DNA of 49,942 bases from contig JAOPGA020000251.1 in the NCBI GenBank assembly GCA_026419775.2, forward strand, positions 1-49,942, written 5' to 3'. This document shows positions 38,331-48,076 of the stretch, piece by piece. Made by a program: the position numbers and the translations under genes. The stretch comes from Acrasis kona. Taxonomy: Eukaryota; Heterolobosea; Eutetramitea; Acrasida; Acrasidae. Positions within the stretch are counted from its first letter, which is position 1; every line of letters begins with the position of its first letter. Below the pieces are notes generated by a model, which saw only the letters and a program-made list of their open reading frames with translations, made no database searches and was not told where the DNA came from.

Positions 38331-38447
38331 ATGTTTGTTGACAATGTACCTCAGTCGATGTCAGAAGTATGCCAACAGATTTCACGCCGCTTACACACCA
38401 AGCAACAAAAGGTTGGTAATATAGCTTTAATGTTAAAAAGTTGTTAA
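38331..38447 (+). CDS. Small protein of 38 aa (tentative)
   Basis: ATG 38331 opens 38 codons (MFVDNVPQSMSEVCQQISRR start) that end in TAA, followed within ten bases by AATAAA. The amino-acid pattern is that of a helical, slightly basic protein and looks coding. No family is recognised. It converges on the RING gene. Confidence 0.4.
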   Translation: MFVDNVPQSMSEVCQQISRRLHTKQQKVGNIALMLKSC

Positions 38448-38477
38448 TTGTAAATAAAACATCTTTATAAATTTACA

Positions 38478-39074
38478 TTAAATTTTGTACACCCTTAATG
38501 AAGACTCTACATGAGCTCTACACAAGGGACAGTGTTTGTTTTTAACTTGCATAGCACATGCTTTACACACGCACATGTGACCACAGGGTGTGCAAATATA
38601 TGTTGACTCTGATTCCATACACACCACACAAGACTGGTCATCATCAGATTCATATTCTGTATCTGAGTCTGTCAGTCCTGCGTTTCCTAGTTTTTGTTCC
38701 AAAGCAAAGCTCTTTTCGACTTCCTTGTAGTATAGACCTTGGTAATAGTTACTGATTGATTTCGCATTAGAGACTTGCTGCTTTGACCTTTCAACTTCCT
38801 CGTCCTTCTTTTCAATGTATTTCAGTAATGCCTCTACTTTTTGATCATAGTACTCTGCCAAATCCCACAACTCTTGCCAAGTTGGGTGTTTGGACTTGAT
38901 ATCTGGCTGAGGAAATGCAATGGTGCCTTTCTTTTCTGTAATATATTTGGACAGCGCTTCAGCTTCTTGACGGTAGCGCTCTGCCAAGTCCCATAACTCT
39001 TGCCAAGTTGGACTGCTCAATTGATCTGACATTGTTAATTTTGTTTTTTTATGAGACTCTCCTGTGTTTCTCAT
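38478..39074 (-). CDS. C3HC4 RING-finger protein with a duplicated helical module
   Basis: A 198-aa protein ending in a RING finger (SCVVCMESESTYICTPCGHM, then CPLC), of the IAP/MIB/RNF type with VYKI at the very end; such fingers act as E3 ubiquitin ligases. Residues about 20-46 and 62-88 are duplicate modules, PTWQELWDLAERY and PTWQELWDLAEYY, each followed by a KYI-type helix end; a coiled-coil stretch and an acidic Asp/Glu linker follow. A second Met (MSDQL, residue 15) may be the real start. No signal peptide. Target and partner are unknown. Confidence 0.88.
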   Translation of the reverse strand: MRNTGESHKKTKLTMSDQLSSPTWQELWDLAERYRQEAEALSKYITEKKGTIAFPQPDIKSKHPTWQELWDLAEYYDQKVEALLKYIEKKDEEVERSKQQVSNAKSISNYYQGLYYKEVEKSFALEQKLGNAGLTDSDTEYESDDDQSCVVCMESESTYICTPCGHMCVCKACAMQVKNKHCPLCRAHVESSLRVYKI

Positions 39075-39252
39075 TTATAGATATTGAATTTATAATTGGA
39101 ATGCATCACGTCTTATCATACACATCATGAACAATCAAGTCTTTCACTTTACAACATTTAAATATCAATACCAACACATTTCTACACAACAACAGACAAA
39201 AGTTTTTTTTGAAACAATTCGATTAATTACATATTTTAAACAAACAATTTGA

Positions 39253-39855
39253 CTATTGTAATCGGTAACCTCGATAAGACCTTCCCTTTTTTTTCTTTTT
39301 ACCCCATGCCTCTTCTTCCAACTCCTCTAGATCGCCCCAATCGCGACTCATTCTTTTTAAATTCGACCTCTGTTGCTTGACCTCTTTATATATGTTTTCT
39401 TCATATTGCTCCTCTACAAGTAAATGTTTTGTGAAATCTACAATAACACCTTTTCTCGCACTCTCTTCAAAAAACTGATGACCTACAATAGGTACATTCC
39501 ATCGTATGATTTGCTCAATCTCTGGTCTGTTTCTTTCATCATACAAATAGTGTTGATGGGTGACAACAAAATTATCCTTGGACTTTGCATTTTTGAGATG
39601 GACACCACAACTATGCTCTTTTAGTAGTGTAATTATTTTATGCTTGTTGGGAAAACCTATGATTGAAACTTGTAACCCTTGGAAAAGATTTGATTTGACA
39701 GAGACCTCAACCTCTTTTTTTCCCCTAAATGTCGAATCCGATATGTCAACACTTATTGCGTCGTTCGTTTCCTCCCGATTTAATTCTGTATTTTCTGTGC
39801 TGCCTGTTACTTCATTGAATGCCCTAATAACATCCAGTCTCCTGCCTATGAACAT
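39253..39855 (-). CDS. BRCT-like domain protein
   Basis: A 200-aa protein whose middle (about 57-150) reads like a BRCT domain: LFQGLQVSIIGFPNK (first strand and Gly turn), a helix with a Cys-Gly turn (KEHSCGVHLKN), a strand with THQHYLYDE, then RWNVPIVGHQFFEESARKG and VDFTKHLLV, the typical last helix region (the family's conserved Trp is Phe here). The N-terminus is Ser/Thr/Glu-rich; the C-terminus is basic (KKKKKGRSYRGYRLQ). A DNA-damage or replication adaptor is plausible; specific function unknown. Confidence 0.7.
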   Translation of the reverse strand: MFIGRRLDVIRAFNEVTGSTENTELNREETNDAISVDISDSTFRGKKEVEVSVKSNLFQGLQVSIIGFPNKHKIITLLKEHSCGVHLKNAKSKDNFVVTHQHYLYDERNRPEIEQIIRWNVPIVGHQFFEESARKGVIVDFTKHLLVEEQYEENIYKEVKQQRSNLKRMSRDWGDLEELEEEAWGKKKKKGRSYRGYRLQ

Positions 39856-40094
39856 TCTGAAGACTTTACAACATTTTATTCACACGCACCCGAGCAGGGT
39901 GTCATCGGTTAAAACAAACTCATCAATTTTGAATATTGGACGTCATCAGCTGCACATTGTCAAACTTAGGTTACTTAGATTATTCAAAAGTCATTTCTAC
40001 AAATTATAAAAAGGATGACCTCAAAAATGTAATCGTTTCATGCACAAACAATATGAGTAAAACTGTGTTATTTATGTAAAATTGATAAAGGCAG
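39856..40094. other. Intergenic, nothing seen
   Basis: Short A+T-rich stretch between the BRCT-like gene and the 3' end of the selenoprotein candidate. An open plus-strand frame here overlaps the BRCT gene in antisense and is dismissed. Confidence 0.4.
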
Positions 40095-40170
40095 ATCAAC
40101 CATTAGGTCTCTCAAAAAGTAGCCTCCCAAAAGGGTTTCAGCCACAATTATCATAGCATTGTCTTCAGCA
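40095..40170 (-). promoter_or_regulatory. SECIS-like element (type 2) in the 3' UTR
   Basis: On the minus strand, 55 bases after the stop at 40210, the RNA reads: quartet half AUGA (40154-40151), 12-nt arm UAAUUGUGGCUG, AAA in an internal loop (40138-40136), mini-stem CCC-UUUU-GGG (40135-40126), returning arm GGCUAC-UUUUU, and UGAG (40114-40111) as the other quartet half. GUGGCU pairs with GGCUAC. This is the order and spacing of a type-2 SECIS element, which recruits SBP2 and EFSec to recode UGA as selenocysteine. The A/U part of the helix is weakly paired. Confidence 0.7.
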
Positions 40171-40209
40171 AGTTTTTCAAAAATAGTTCAATGTTCTACA
40201 GTAACGACC

Positions 40210-40404
40210 TTAGGCTTTCTTGTAATTGCCAGGACTCGTACCTCCTTGGTCTAAAAGCTGTTTCTTTGTTGTATCAGGTTTGTTCGCGTCTGCTCCAAAA
40301 AATCCACATTTAGCACTAGAGGTCTTCTCCGTGTGTTTTTCTGGTTCTTCGCTGAAGGATTCTTTCACTGCTTGAAAGAGTCCAAATAATAATCAGAGTA
40401 CCAT
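40210..40404 (-). CDS. Candidate selenoprotein, Sec at codon 4
   Basis: A 64-codon gene from ATG 40404 to TAA 40210-40212 with one in-frame TGA at 40393-40395 (residue 4, M-V-L-U). Everything after it is coding-like: a hydrophobic helix (LLFGLFQAV), an acidic/Lys-rich segment (SEEPEKHTEK), CGFFGADANKPD and a basic end. No other in-frame ATG exists, so if the TGA were a stop, 60 good codons would have no start. A SECIS-like hairpin follows in the 3' UTR. It is divergent from the aldo-keto reductase gene. Sec next to an N-terminal hydrophobic helix is not a layout I know from any selenoprotein family. An unseen upstream exon is the main alternative. Confidence 0.65.
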
Positions 40405-40579
40405 TGTGATAGCTTGAAGTTGTTGATTTGAAAATATAATAGATCAACTTGTGCCTGTCTATTTTTATTTGTTTACCGGTTACATTTTGTCGGGAGAATC
40501 GTATTATTATCGTCGGCAAAATTTTGAAAACATTAAAATAAAGTGGTTTCTTGATCAGTAAATATTTATAAACAAAACA

Positions 40580-41550
40580 ATGGATCGCACATTTGCAATT
40601 CTACTCTTACTGGCTGTGCTCACCTGCTTTGTCGCACCCAAAGTTCCAACTGTAACATTCACCAATGGGGTAAAAGCCCCAGCCATCGCATTTGGCACGG
40701 GTACTTTTTGGCACAAGAAAGAGAGTGATAAAAACATCAATAGAACCCTTGTAGAGGCCATCAAAACCGCAATTCACGAAGGATATTATCACATTGACAC
40801 TGGAGACGTAAGAAAAATAACAAAACATTCAACTCATTCAAGTAGGACTACTTCACCGAGAAGGAGGTTGGTATCGCCATCAAAGAATCAGAAGTCCCAA
40901 GAGAAAAGTTATTCATTACCACCAAGCTTGATAAATTCCTATCAGATCCAAGAAAAGGATTAGAAACTTCTTTAAAGAATTTACAATTAGATTACGTTGA
41001 CATGTATCTTATTCACAGTCCATTCTTCAACAAGACCACACATGGCATAGAAATCGAACAAGTCTGGAAAATCATGGAATCCCAATACAATCAAAACCTA
41101 ACAAGAGTTATCGGAGTAAGCAACTTCAGGATCAAGGACATTATTCGCGTTCTCAAGATAGCAAAAGTCCATCCAGAGGTCAACCAATTAGAGTTCCATC
41201 CCTACGTCCAGTCAACAGACTTACAAGCATTTGCAAAAGAAAACAAAATCTTCTTACAAGCCTATTCACCTCTAGCACCAATTGTTTACAAAAAAGATGG
41301 ACCTGTCAATGAGTCCCTTCAAAGGATCGCAGAAAATCACAAAACCACTCAAGCACAGGTCTTGTTAGCATGGACAGAAGCAAAATATAACATGGTCATT
41401 ACAACGTCAGGAAAGAAACATCACATGAAGGAAGCACTGGATAGCTACGATTTGAGACTTTCAAAATCAGAAACAAATGAGATTGACAGTGAGGGAAGTA
41501 AACTTTTATACAGAGAATTCTGGAAAGATCAATTCAAGAATTGGCCATGA
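40580..41550 (+). CDS. Aldo-keto reductase with N-terminal signal peptide
   Basis: Exons 40580-40807 and 40846-41550, joined over a 38-nt intron (GTAAGA...TAG), give 310 aa. The AKR tetrad is visible: Asp in HIDTGDDY, Tyr in the same block (DDYFTEKE), Lys in FITTKLD and His in YLIHSPF; the NADPH region with GVSNF, EVNQLEFHP and AYSPLAP follows. Such enzymes reduce aldehydes and ketones with NADPH. Unusually, the first 20 residues (DRTFAILLLLAVLTCFVA) are a signal peptide, pointing to the secretory pathway, where few AKRs act. No retention signal is present. The intron lies inside the active-site region. Confidence 0.9.
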
Positions 41551-41992
41551 ATAAAAATTTAATTTTGTTACATTAGGAGTCGTTGCACCAGAAGTGCTTT
41601 GTAGTTGTGCTATCAGTTTTTCCTCTTTTCTCAAAACCTTATTGTTCCAGAAATAAGTAAAAAAACTGCGTCAACATTGATGATGCGACAATGGAGTGGA
41701 TTGTTAACAACATTGAAAATACTCAGAATAAACGGTTGTTATAACACGACGTTGTTAAGTGCATGCGTTAGCAGACCCCTTTCGATTACTTTTAGTGCCC
41801 AGTATCAACTTGTTGCTCTTGCAACGCATTTACTACTTCACTTCGCATGAATCAGGGTCTCTGTTTCATTATGTGGTGATTTGTAATGGATAACCATGTA
41901 AAAGAGTTGAGCTTTCTTATAACAGAAGTTAGTTTCTCTGCCTGATTGTGTTCATAATTAGTTTTGTTTCAAAATTGTAATCTCCGAACAAG
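41551..41992. other. Intergenic with decayed coding traces
   Basis: After the reductase, short coding-like pieces occur on the plus strand: NIDDATMEWIVNNIENTQNK near 41670-41735 and MDNHVKELSFLITEVSF near 41886. They are in frames broken by stops and may be relics of a gene related to the small locus at 41993. Confidence 0.25.
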
Positions 41993-42197
41993 ATGTCTGA
42001 TATGTCGTTCGCCAAAACCACAAAGCCATTAAAGACAAAACTCTATAACAAATCATTTGAAGTTCTGCACATGGCTATATAAAGACAATGATGAAGTATT
42101 GCGCGGCCTATTAGAGAATGGCAATGCGACGGCGTATGCTTGTATGAAACATTACTACGCTAGTACTTCAAATAAGGATTATAAGTACCAAGGTTAA
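41993..42197 (+). CDS. Small protein with a frame change (or pseudogene)
   Basis: ATG 41993 opens 29 codons (MSDMSFAKTTKPLKTKLYNK start, SFEVLHMAI end) up to TAA 42080-42082. In the +1 frame, directly at that TAA, coding continues as KDNDEVLRGLLENGNATAYA and KHYYASTSNKDYK to TAA 42195-42197. Total about 67 residues. No splice sites of the usual form separate the two halves. It may be one gene read with a +1 shift, a gene with a sequencing error or a recent pseudogene. Family unknown. Confidence 0.4.
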
Positions 42198-42215
42198 GTA
42201 TTTAAGTCAAATATC

Positions 42216-42734
42216 ATGGATAGCAACATTTCATCAAGCGCGCATGATGCATCACTAAATATCTTTGCTATTTACAAAAACTCAAGTGCTCATACAGTTG
42301 AATCTCATAGCATTATGAACAGTGGAGATGGTTCGGATGATAAAGATGCAAAACTCAGCGACCAAGATGTAGAATCAATAACATCAAAGGTAGATCTGAG
42401 CGGGATGCCACACGCCATCATCACCCAAACAAATAGCTTTCTCAAGGAACTAAAAACATCATTTAAACCAACAGGATTGACGCCAATCAATGACGATGGT
42501 GACTTATGGATCGAAATCAGATGGAAGAAAGGGGGCCCGTCTTGTCACGTTAATCTTGATGGTTACACTATATACGCAACCATTGGTGGTGAGTTTGATG
42601 AGCACGTTTACAATACAGATCAAGCAAAAGAAGCGTGCAACAAAGTAGCGGAGGCTTTGGCTAATAATGATAGCGACTACAAATGTGAAAATATCACAAT
42701 ATCGAAATCACCAACAAAGCAACGTGTGTTTTGA
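42216..42734 (+). CDS. Unknown soluble protein
   Basis: A 172-aa protein with a clean ATG and TGA. The first 70 residues are Ser/Asp/Asn-rich. The C-terminal half looks like a small alpha-beta domain: GDLWIEIRWKKGGPSCHVNL, GYTIYATIGGEFDEHVY (strands), then a helix (TDQAKEACNKVAEALANND) and a final strand. I do not recognise it. No signal peptide; probably cytosolic. It starts 19 bases after the small locus upstream. Confidence 0.65.
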   Translation: MDSNISSSAHDASLNIFAIYKNSSAHTVESHSIMNSGDGSDDKDAKLSDQDVESITSKVDLSGMPHAIITQTNSFLKELKTSFKPTGLTPINDDGDLWIEIRWKKGGPSCHVNLDGYTIYATIGGEFDEHVYNTDQAKEACNKVAEALANNDSDYKCENITISKSPTKQRVF

Positions 42735-42810
42735 TTTTAAAAACAAGTGAGCCGTCAGATGTCACCTTTGTGTCTTTTACATATAATTGAGTAGTATTTC
42801 TAACAAATTT

Positions 42811-43050
42811 CTAACCATTGCATAAATCGCATCTAACTAAACCAAAACCTAATTTCGTCACATCACTCTTCTTATCAATCAGACAATCGATGCTATAGAA
42901 TATCTCTTGATCCACTCCTTGGCATTAATAACAGTATACCATCTCTTCTTCATGAAATTCTCGACTGCAACAATGACATTCTACTCCTCCATCGTTCAAA
43001 CACACCTGTGCATCAACTCTCAAACGAATTGAACTCGATTGATCATTTGT
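42811..43050 (-). pseudogene. Cys-rich zinc-finger-like segment, interrupted
   Basis: Minus strand, from about 43050 to TAG 42811-42813, about 75 residues read as a Cys/His-rich protein: VCLNDGGVECHCCSREFHEE, VYCY, CQGVDQEIFYSIDCL, then LVRCDLCNG. One in-frame TAA lies at 42925-42927. A 36-nt intron (GTATAC...CAAGAG) spanning it would keep the frame but removes cysteines, so a decayed MYND- or PHD-like finger is as likely. It lies just beyond the 3' end of the ATPase gene and has no clear start. Confidence 0.4.
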
Positions 43051-43111
43051 AGAGCTTTAAATCTCGAATGGACATTCTGATAAAAATTGTATATAAATTT
43101 ATTTTTTTACA

Positions 43112-46100
43112 TTAAGGAGTCGTCGCTCTTTCTCTTGCCAAATAAAATTCTTCCGTTTCGTTAATAATGTGGTGTCTGCTTAGTTGATTGATGTCATCCT
43201 CGTCATCATCTCTCAAAGCATGAACACTACAACTCAAAATTCTTTTAATTAATTTATAAACCTCTGCACAAAACATAAACACAACACCACCCAACAATAC
43301 CAACAACCATTGTTGAACATCAAGACCGTTCACTTGGAACACTGTACTATTTAACCAAGGAACATACAAGACAACACATTGCATCAATACACCAAATACG
43401 GTAGCGGCATGCAACACATAACTAGTTGCAAAACCTTCAAAGATGAAACTTTTGCGAGAATGTCTACAATTATAAGCATGCAACAACAACATGATGGTCA
43501 AGGAAGTAAAGCTAACAGCTTGAGCAGAAGTTAAAGATTGATGGAACCAGAAGTCAGTGACCGCAAAGTAACTAAACAAGGTGATACCAGCCATCAACAT
43601 GCCATAAAACAAAATGTCTACAATAGTTTCAGCAGTAAAGAGACCCACTGCAGGAGGTCTCTTCATTATTTTCTTTGCACTCGCCTCTATTCCTAACCCG
43701 ATAGCAGGCGGAGTGCCCGTTATCATGTTCAACCACAGAATTTGAGTGGCGGTCAATGGAACTTTGTAACCAATCAACACTGGAATAAGAAGAGCAAACA
43801 GTTGAGCAGTATTTGCGCTCAGCAAATGAATTACAAATTTTCTAATGTTGGCAAAGATTCTTCTGCCCTGTTTGATGGCCGCAACGATGGTAGAAAAGTC
43901 ATCTTTAGTGAGCACGATATCAGATGCTTCCTTAGTGACGTCGCTACCCGATGCACCCATCGCTATACCTATATCTGCAAATTTAATAGCAGGTGCATCA
44001 TTGACTCCGTCGCCAGTCATTGCGCACCTACGATTTCTCATATGAAGTGCATTGATGAGTTTAACTTTACTTTGTGGACTACAACGAGCGATTACCACTG
44101 GTAAGTCTGGTAATTCATTCAACTGCTCGTCTGTTAATTTATCAAATTGATTTGCCTTCATCACCAAATGACTTTGTTCTTCTTGCGATTCGTTACCCGA
44201 TAATATACTACATTGAGTAGCGATGGCGATAGCTGTGCGATGATGATCTCCGGTGACCATTCTCACAGTGATTCCTGCCTGATGACACTTTTTTACGGCT
44301 TGTTTTACGTTTTTTCTGGGAGCATCTTGCATGCCGACTAACCCTATAAACACCAAATCGCTTTCGGCCATTTCTCTACTATCGATGGCCGTCTTTGATT
44401 GTTTATAAGCTACGCTCAACACACGAAGACCCTGATCACACATGTTATCGTATGCGCTTTGTACGTCGTTACGCATTTGGTCGTTCATGGGAGCTTCTTG
44501 ATTCGATTTTGATTTGTAATGAGAACAAAGGTCAAGTACGCTCTCTGGTGCTCCCTTTACGAAACTATAAACCGTGTTTTCTGGGTTTTTGTAAATGACG
44601 CTCATTCGCTTAATGTCAGAATCGAATGGATAAGATTCGACGCTCTCGTAATTGGATTCGTTTTGTAGATTTGATTTCGTGTATTGTAATCGAGTCGCGA
44701 ATTGGTTGAGTGCAATTTCGGTGGGATCTCCGGTTGATTTGGAAGCATCTTGTTCGTTATAGGTAGACGAGTTACATAACGATAAACAAGTCAAAAAAGT
44801 ATCGATCGATTTTTTAAAAGTAGATTGCGATTCCAATGTGGATGTCGAATCTGATTTGAGTGTTTTTGTTCTTTCGTGATGTGGTCTGGTGGTATTAGAG
44901 CTCTATAAAAATGATGAGCGATGGATGACGGTGATTTTACCTTTTGTTGTTGAATTTGATAAACTAATTGATCGTCGCTCTTGATGCTCTCTGAATCTAC
45001 TTGATAGACTTGTTCTTGAACCCAAAACGTTCTCACGCTCATTTTGCCCTCCGTTAACGTACCGGTCTTATCGGTACATACGTCGGTGATTCCACCTAAG
45101 CTTTCCAGAGCAGATAACTTTCTAACGATTGCATCTTGTTGAACCATCTTTCTCATTCCCAACGACATGGTCAACGTCACGACTGCTACCAATGATTCTG
45201 GAATGATGGCCACTCCGATGGTAACCGCAATGAGGAAACTATCGGGGAAGAATTTGTAACGTTTGTAGATGAGATTGACTCCGATCACAATGAGCGACGA
45301 AATGAGACCGACCGCGACGAGTACGATTCCTAATCGATTCATTCGTTTTTGAAGGGGCGTCGTTTCGTTTTTATCTGATTGGAGCGAACCTGCGATCTTT
45401 CCGATTTCGGAATTCATTCCTGTTCCGATTACGATGCCGAAACCTTCTCCTCGCGTTACTTGTGTGTTCATGAATGCCATGTTGGTGCGATCTCCTAACG
45501 GGATCACTTTCTTCTTCTTTTTTGAATCGGAAATGTTCTTTTCTGGAACGGGAGTGGTGATGTTGATTGCTCTTGATAATGTTCTGCGATGGGAATGTGT
45601 CTTTTCCTTCTTCTTGTTGGGATCCAATACGTCATGTGTTTTGAGAACGGGTGCACTTTCACCCGTGAGTAGGGCTTCGTTGCACGTGAGTGATGAGCCT
45701 TTAAGAATGTTAATCATGGATGTTGATGATTGGTTACTTACATTCGAATAGACGTAGGTCGGCTGGTACTTGGTCTCCTTCGTGTAACATGACTACATCT
45801 CCTGGTACTAATGATATGCTTTGGACTGGTTGTGTTTTCCCGTCTCTTACTACTGTGCACATTGGTGCTGTCATGTTCTTTAATTTTTGCATGGTTGTCT
45901 CTGACCTGTACTCTTGTAAGAATCCAATGATGATGTTTATAACAATGATGATGCCGATAACACTTGCATCTACAAAATCTTTTACCACAGCTGATATGAT
46001 TGCTGCTGCAAGTAGAACGAACGACATCAAGTTAATCATTTGTCCTAAAAGTATTCTCAACCAAAGTGGTAACTTGAACTTCTTTTGTGATAGGGCATTT

Positions 46101-46303
46101 TCACCATATTTCTCTCTTCTTGCATTGACTTCAGATTCACTAATGCCACTCTTGAGGTTGGGAACATTTAATTTCTTTTGAACATCTTCAATCTTTTTAT
46201 AATGCCATTTTGTTGTGTTTTCTTCCTTAATATCTATGGATGTCTCGGTTCTACTGTGGGACTTCCCAAGCAGCGCTGTCTTCTCGCCGTGTTCGGTGTC
46301 CAT
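43112..46303 (-). CDS. P-type (IID/ENA-like) cation-transporting ATPase
   Basis: Exons are the complement of 43112-44902, 44941-45698 and 45742-46303, total 1036 aa; introns are 38 and 43 nt (GTAAAA...TAG, GTAAGT...AAG). Motifs: LLTGESAPV (actuator), AIIPESLVAVVTLTM (M4), catalytic D397 in DKTGTLTEG, KGAPESVL, TGDHHRT, and GDGVNDAPAIK (hinge). The IIPES form of M4 and the IIGFLQEY segment fit the type IID Na+/K+-exporting pumps of fungi, bryophytes and protists better than SERCA. About ten membrane segments are seen. A role in Na+/K+ efflux is likely but ion choice is inference. The frame extends to a TTG at 46360; ATG 46303 is used. Confidence 0.93.
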
Positions 46304-46694
46304 GGTGTGTATTTTAATAATAAATGTTATATTTAAAAATAGCAAATGTATTTTACCCAAACTAATGGTATTTTGTAAGTAAATTGACTATAAATGGTAT
46401 AGAGATATTTCAAACTAATAACGACTAGTCAGTTTTCAAATACTTTTAAAAATAACTCTTGTAGTTTTATAAGATAAGGAATTGAAACTGTTGTCACAGG
46501 GCTCCTCATTAAAATGAAAACAACTAACAATCTATTAGAGTTGCGTATGGGATCATTATGATCACTTATATACAGTATTATTATTTGAAGCAGTGGGGAC
46601 AAGCGCTTATAGGATCCGAAGCCGGCCAACCTTCTACATTAACTGTAAACATAGTAAGAGCACCAATTATTGGAATTTTGCAAATTTTTATGTA
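46304..46694. other. ATPase 5' flank, nothing else seen
   Basis: About 390 A+T-rich bases between the ATPase start and the tRNA-Met gene. Minus-strand frames here are short and chance-like. It should hold the ATPase promoter. Confidence 0.5.
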
Positions 46695-46768
46695 GCGGGT
46701 TTAGCGCAGTCGGTTAGCGCGTAGGTCTCATAATCCTAAGGTCATGAGTTCGATTCTCATAATCCGCA
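46695..46768 (+). tRNA. tRNA-Met (CAT), elongator type
   Basis: A 74-nt cloverleaf: acceptor GCGGGTT/AATCCGC with one G-T pair, D stem GCGC/GCGC, anticodon loop CTCATAA (anticodon CAT), T arm ATGAG-TTCGATT-CTCAT and discriminator A. Box A and box B promoters are intact and a T8 run follows. The lowest anticodon-stem pair is a T-T mismatch. No intron. Confidence 0.93.
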
Positions 46769-46847
46769 CTTTTTTTTATTTTCCCAACCCAAGCCATCCC
46801 TTATCTCCTCCATTGCTGCGTGTTGCTTGGAGGGATGGCCATATTGT

Positions 46848-47700
46848 CTATATCTGAAATTTAGAAAGAATATCCACTAAGGGTACCCAAGATATGTTTA
46901 CTTCTGTTTTAATATTGTAAACATATCTCCATGCTTCAAGGTCGTCTTCTCTGTTAGCTATTTGGTCTTTGCTAGCACATTCCCATAGAGCATGTTCAAG
47001 GATTCTGACAGATTGATGATCACAGTTGTGTCATTCGGAGGTAACAGACGATGTCTTGTAGTTCCTGTAATACAGTGCGTCGTTCCTGGAGCAAACAATC
47101 ATTCTTTGAATCCTTTCGTCAAGTTTCTTGATTTGAGAAAAAGAGCTTGGGTGGAGAGAGCTACTTTATATAGCATCAAGGTTTCGCATTCTGACTTTAT
47201 TTTCCCATCTGTCAATTAGTTCCTTCTGAACGTGAGATCTTGTTATTCCACGTATATCTGGCCATAAGTTATCGTTATTGATCAACAGCCATGCATCGCT
47301 GCAATGCCTTAAGACTCGGCGATCCACACACGTGTAATTCTCCGACTGGGCTCCTTCTTTGGCAGTTTTGTCCGCCAGTTCGTTCAGAGTGATTCCGCAA
47401 TGACTTTCAACGTGATTCCATTTCACTTCAATTTTGCGTAGGTTCATTTCTTTTTGGATTGAATCTGTCAGTTGATGGTACTGAATCCTCTTCATCATTT
47501 TATAAAGTGTCGTTTGTCGAAAGTATTTTGTTGTTCCTTGATTTCCCTCTATTTTCATTGCAACGTGTTCGACGGCATTCCAAAAGTAGTTCTGGTATCC
47601 CTTCTTCTCCCCGCGCTGCGTACTTAGTGGTGTCCGAGCCTCTTGATCCGATTGCTTTGTGGCTCTATTAACTTATTCTTTGATGAGTACCATTCCCTTA
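46848..47700 (-). mobile_element. LINE-like retroelement 3' fragment (RNase H domain)
   Basis: A minus-strand remnant of a retroelement protein. The RNase H fold is recognised by VKWNHVESHCGITLNELADK and upstream AVEHVAMKIEG. Beyond it lies a Cys/His motif of the kind that ends LINE ORF2 proteins (CSRNDALYYRN, then ILEHALWECASK). The order RNase H then Cys/His points to a non-LTR element of the I/Tad/R1 kind. Reverse transcriptase is absent, so the copy is 5'-truncated, and it is broken in several places. Its 3' end faces the tRNA-Met gene, about 80 bases away. Confidence 0.7.
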
Positions 47701-47839
47701 TGAGTCAGATTACTTGTGCTTGTTTTCATCAATGTGTAAACAATCTACACGTTCCCAAGTTGATTTGTGTCGTGAAATGTACTGTCACCTCATCCGTGGT
47801 CTCTTTCGACGAGATTAGTTCAATGTTCGTTGATACTGG

Positions 47840-48066
47840 GTGATTTGGTCTTACAACTGCCACTGCAACTGCACTCCTACAATCACCAATCCAACTACTA
47901 CAAATGCTGCACCAACCACTGCTGCAACACATGAGTCAGCTGCTACGACTGATGCGTATTTCTATTACGGCTGTACCACCCACGACTACCGTTACACCAA
48001 CTCCAGAACCAACAACACAACTCAAAAGAAAATGTGGACCTCGCAGTCATCCCAATATTCGTAAAT
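47840..48066 (+). other. Thr/Pro-rich coding-like fragment
   Basis: Plus-strand reading gives Thr/Pro/Ala-rich mucin-like text (NPTTTNAAPTTAATHE, then in another frame VPPTTTVTPTPEPTTQ) ending with a basic tail before TAA near 48066. It looks like the stalk of a surface protein, without its ectodomain. Probably a relic or the last exon of an unresolved gene. Confidence 0.3.
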
Positions 48067-48076
48067 ACCCTTTTAT

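Noticed and set aside
40316-40519. Minus-strand 67-aa frame over the selenoprotein candidate
   Set aside because: It lies in another frame, and its composition is poorer than that of the frame containing TGA.
41605-41850. 81-aa plus-strand frame
   Set aside because: It starts at TTG, and a more protein-like but broken frame overlaps it.
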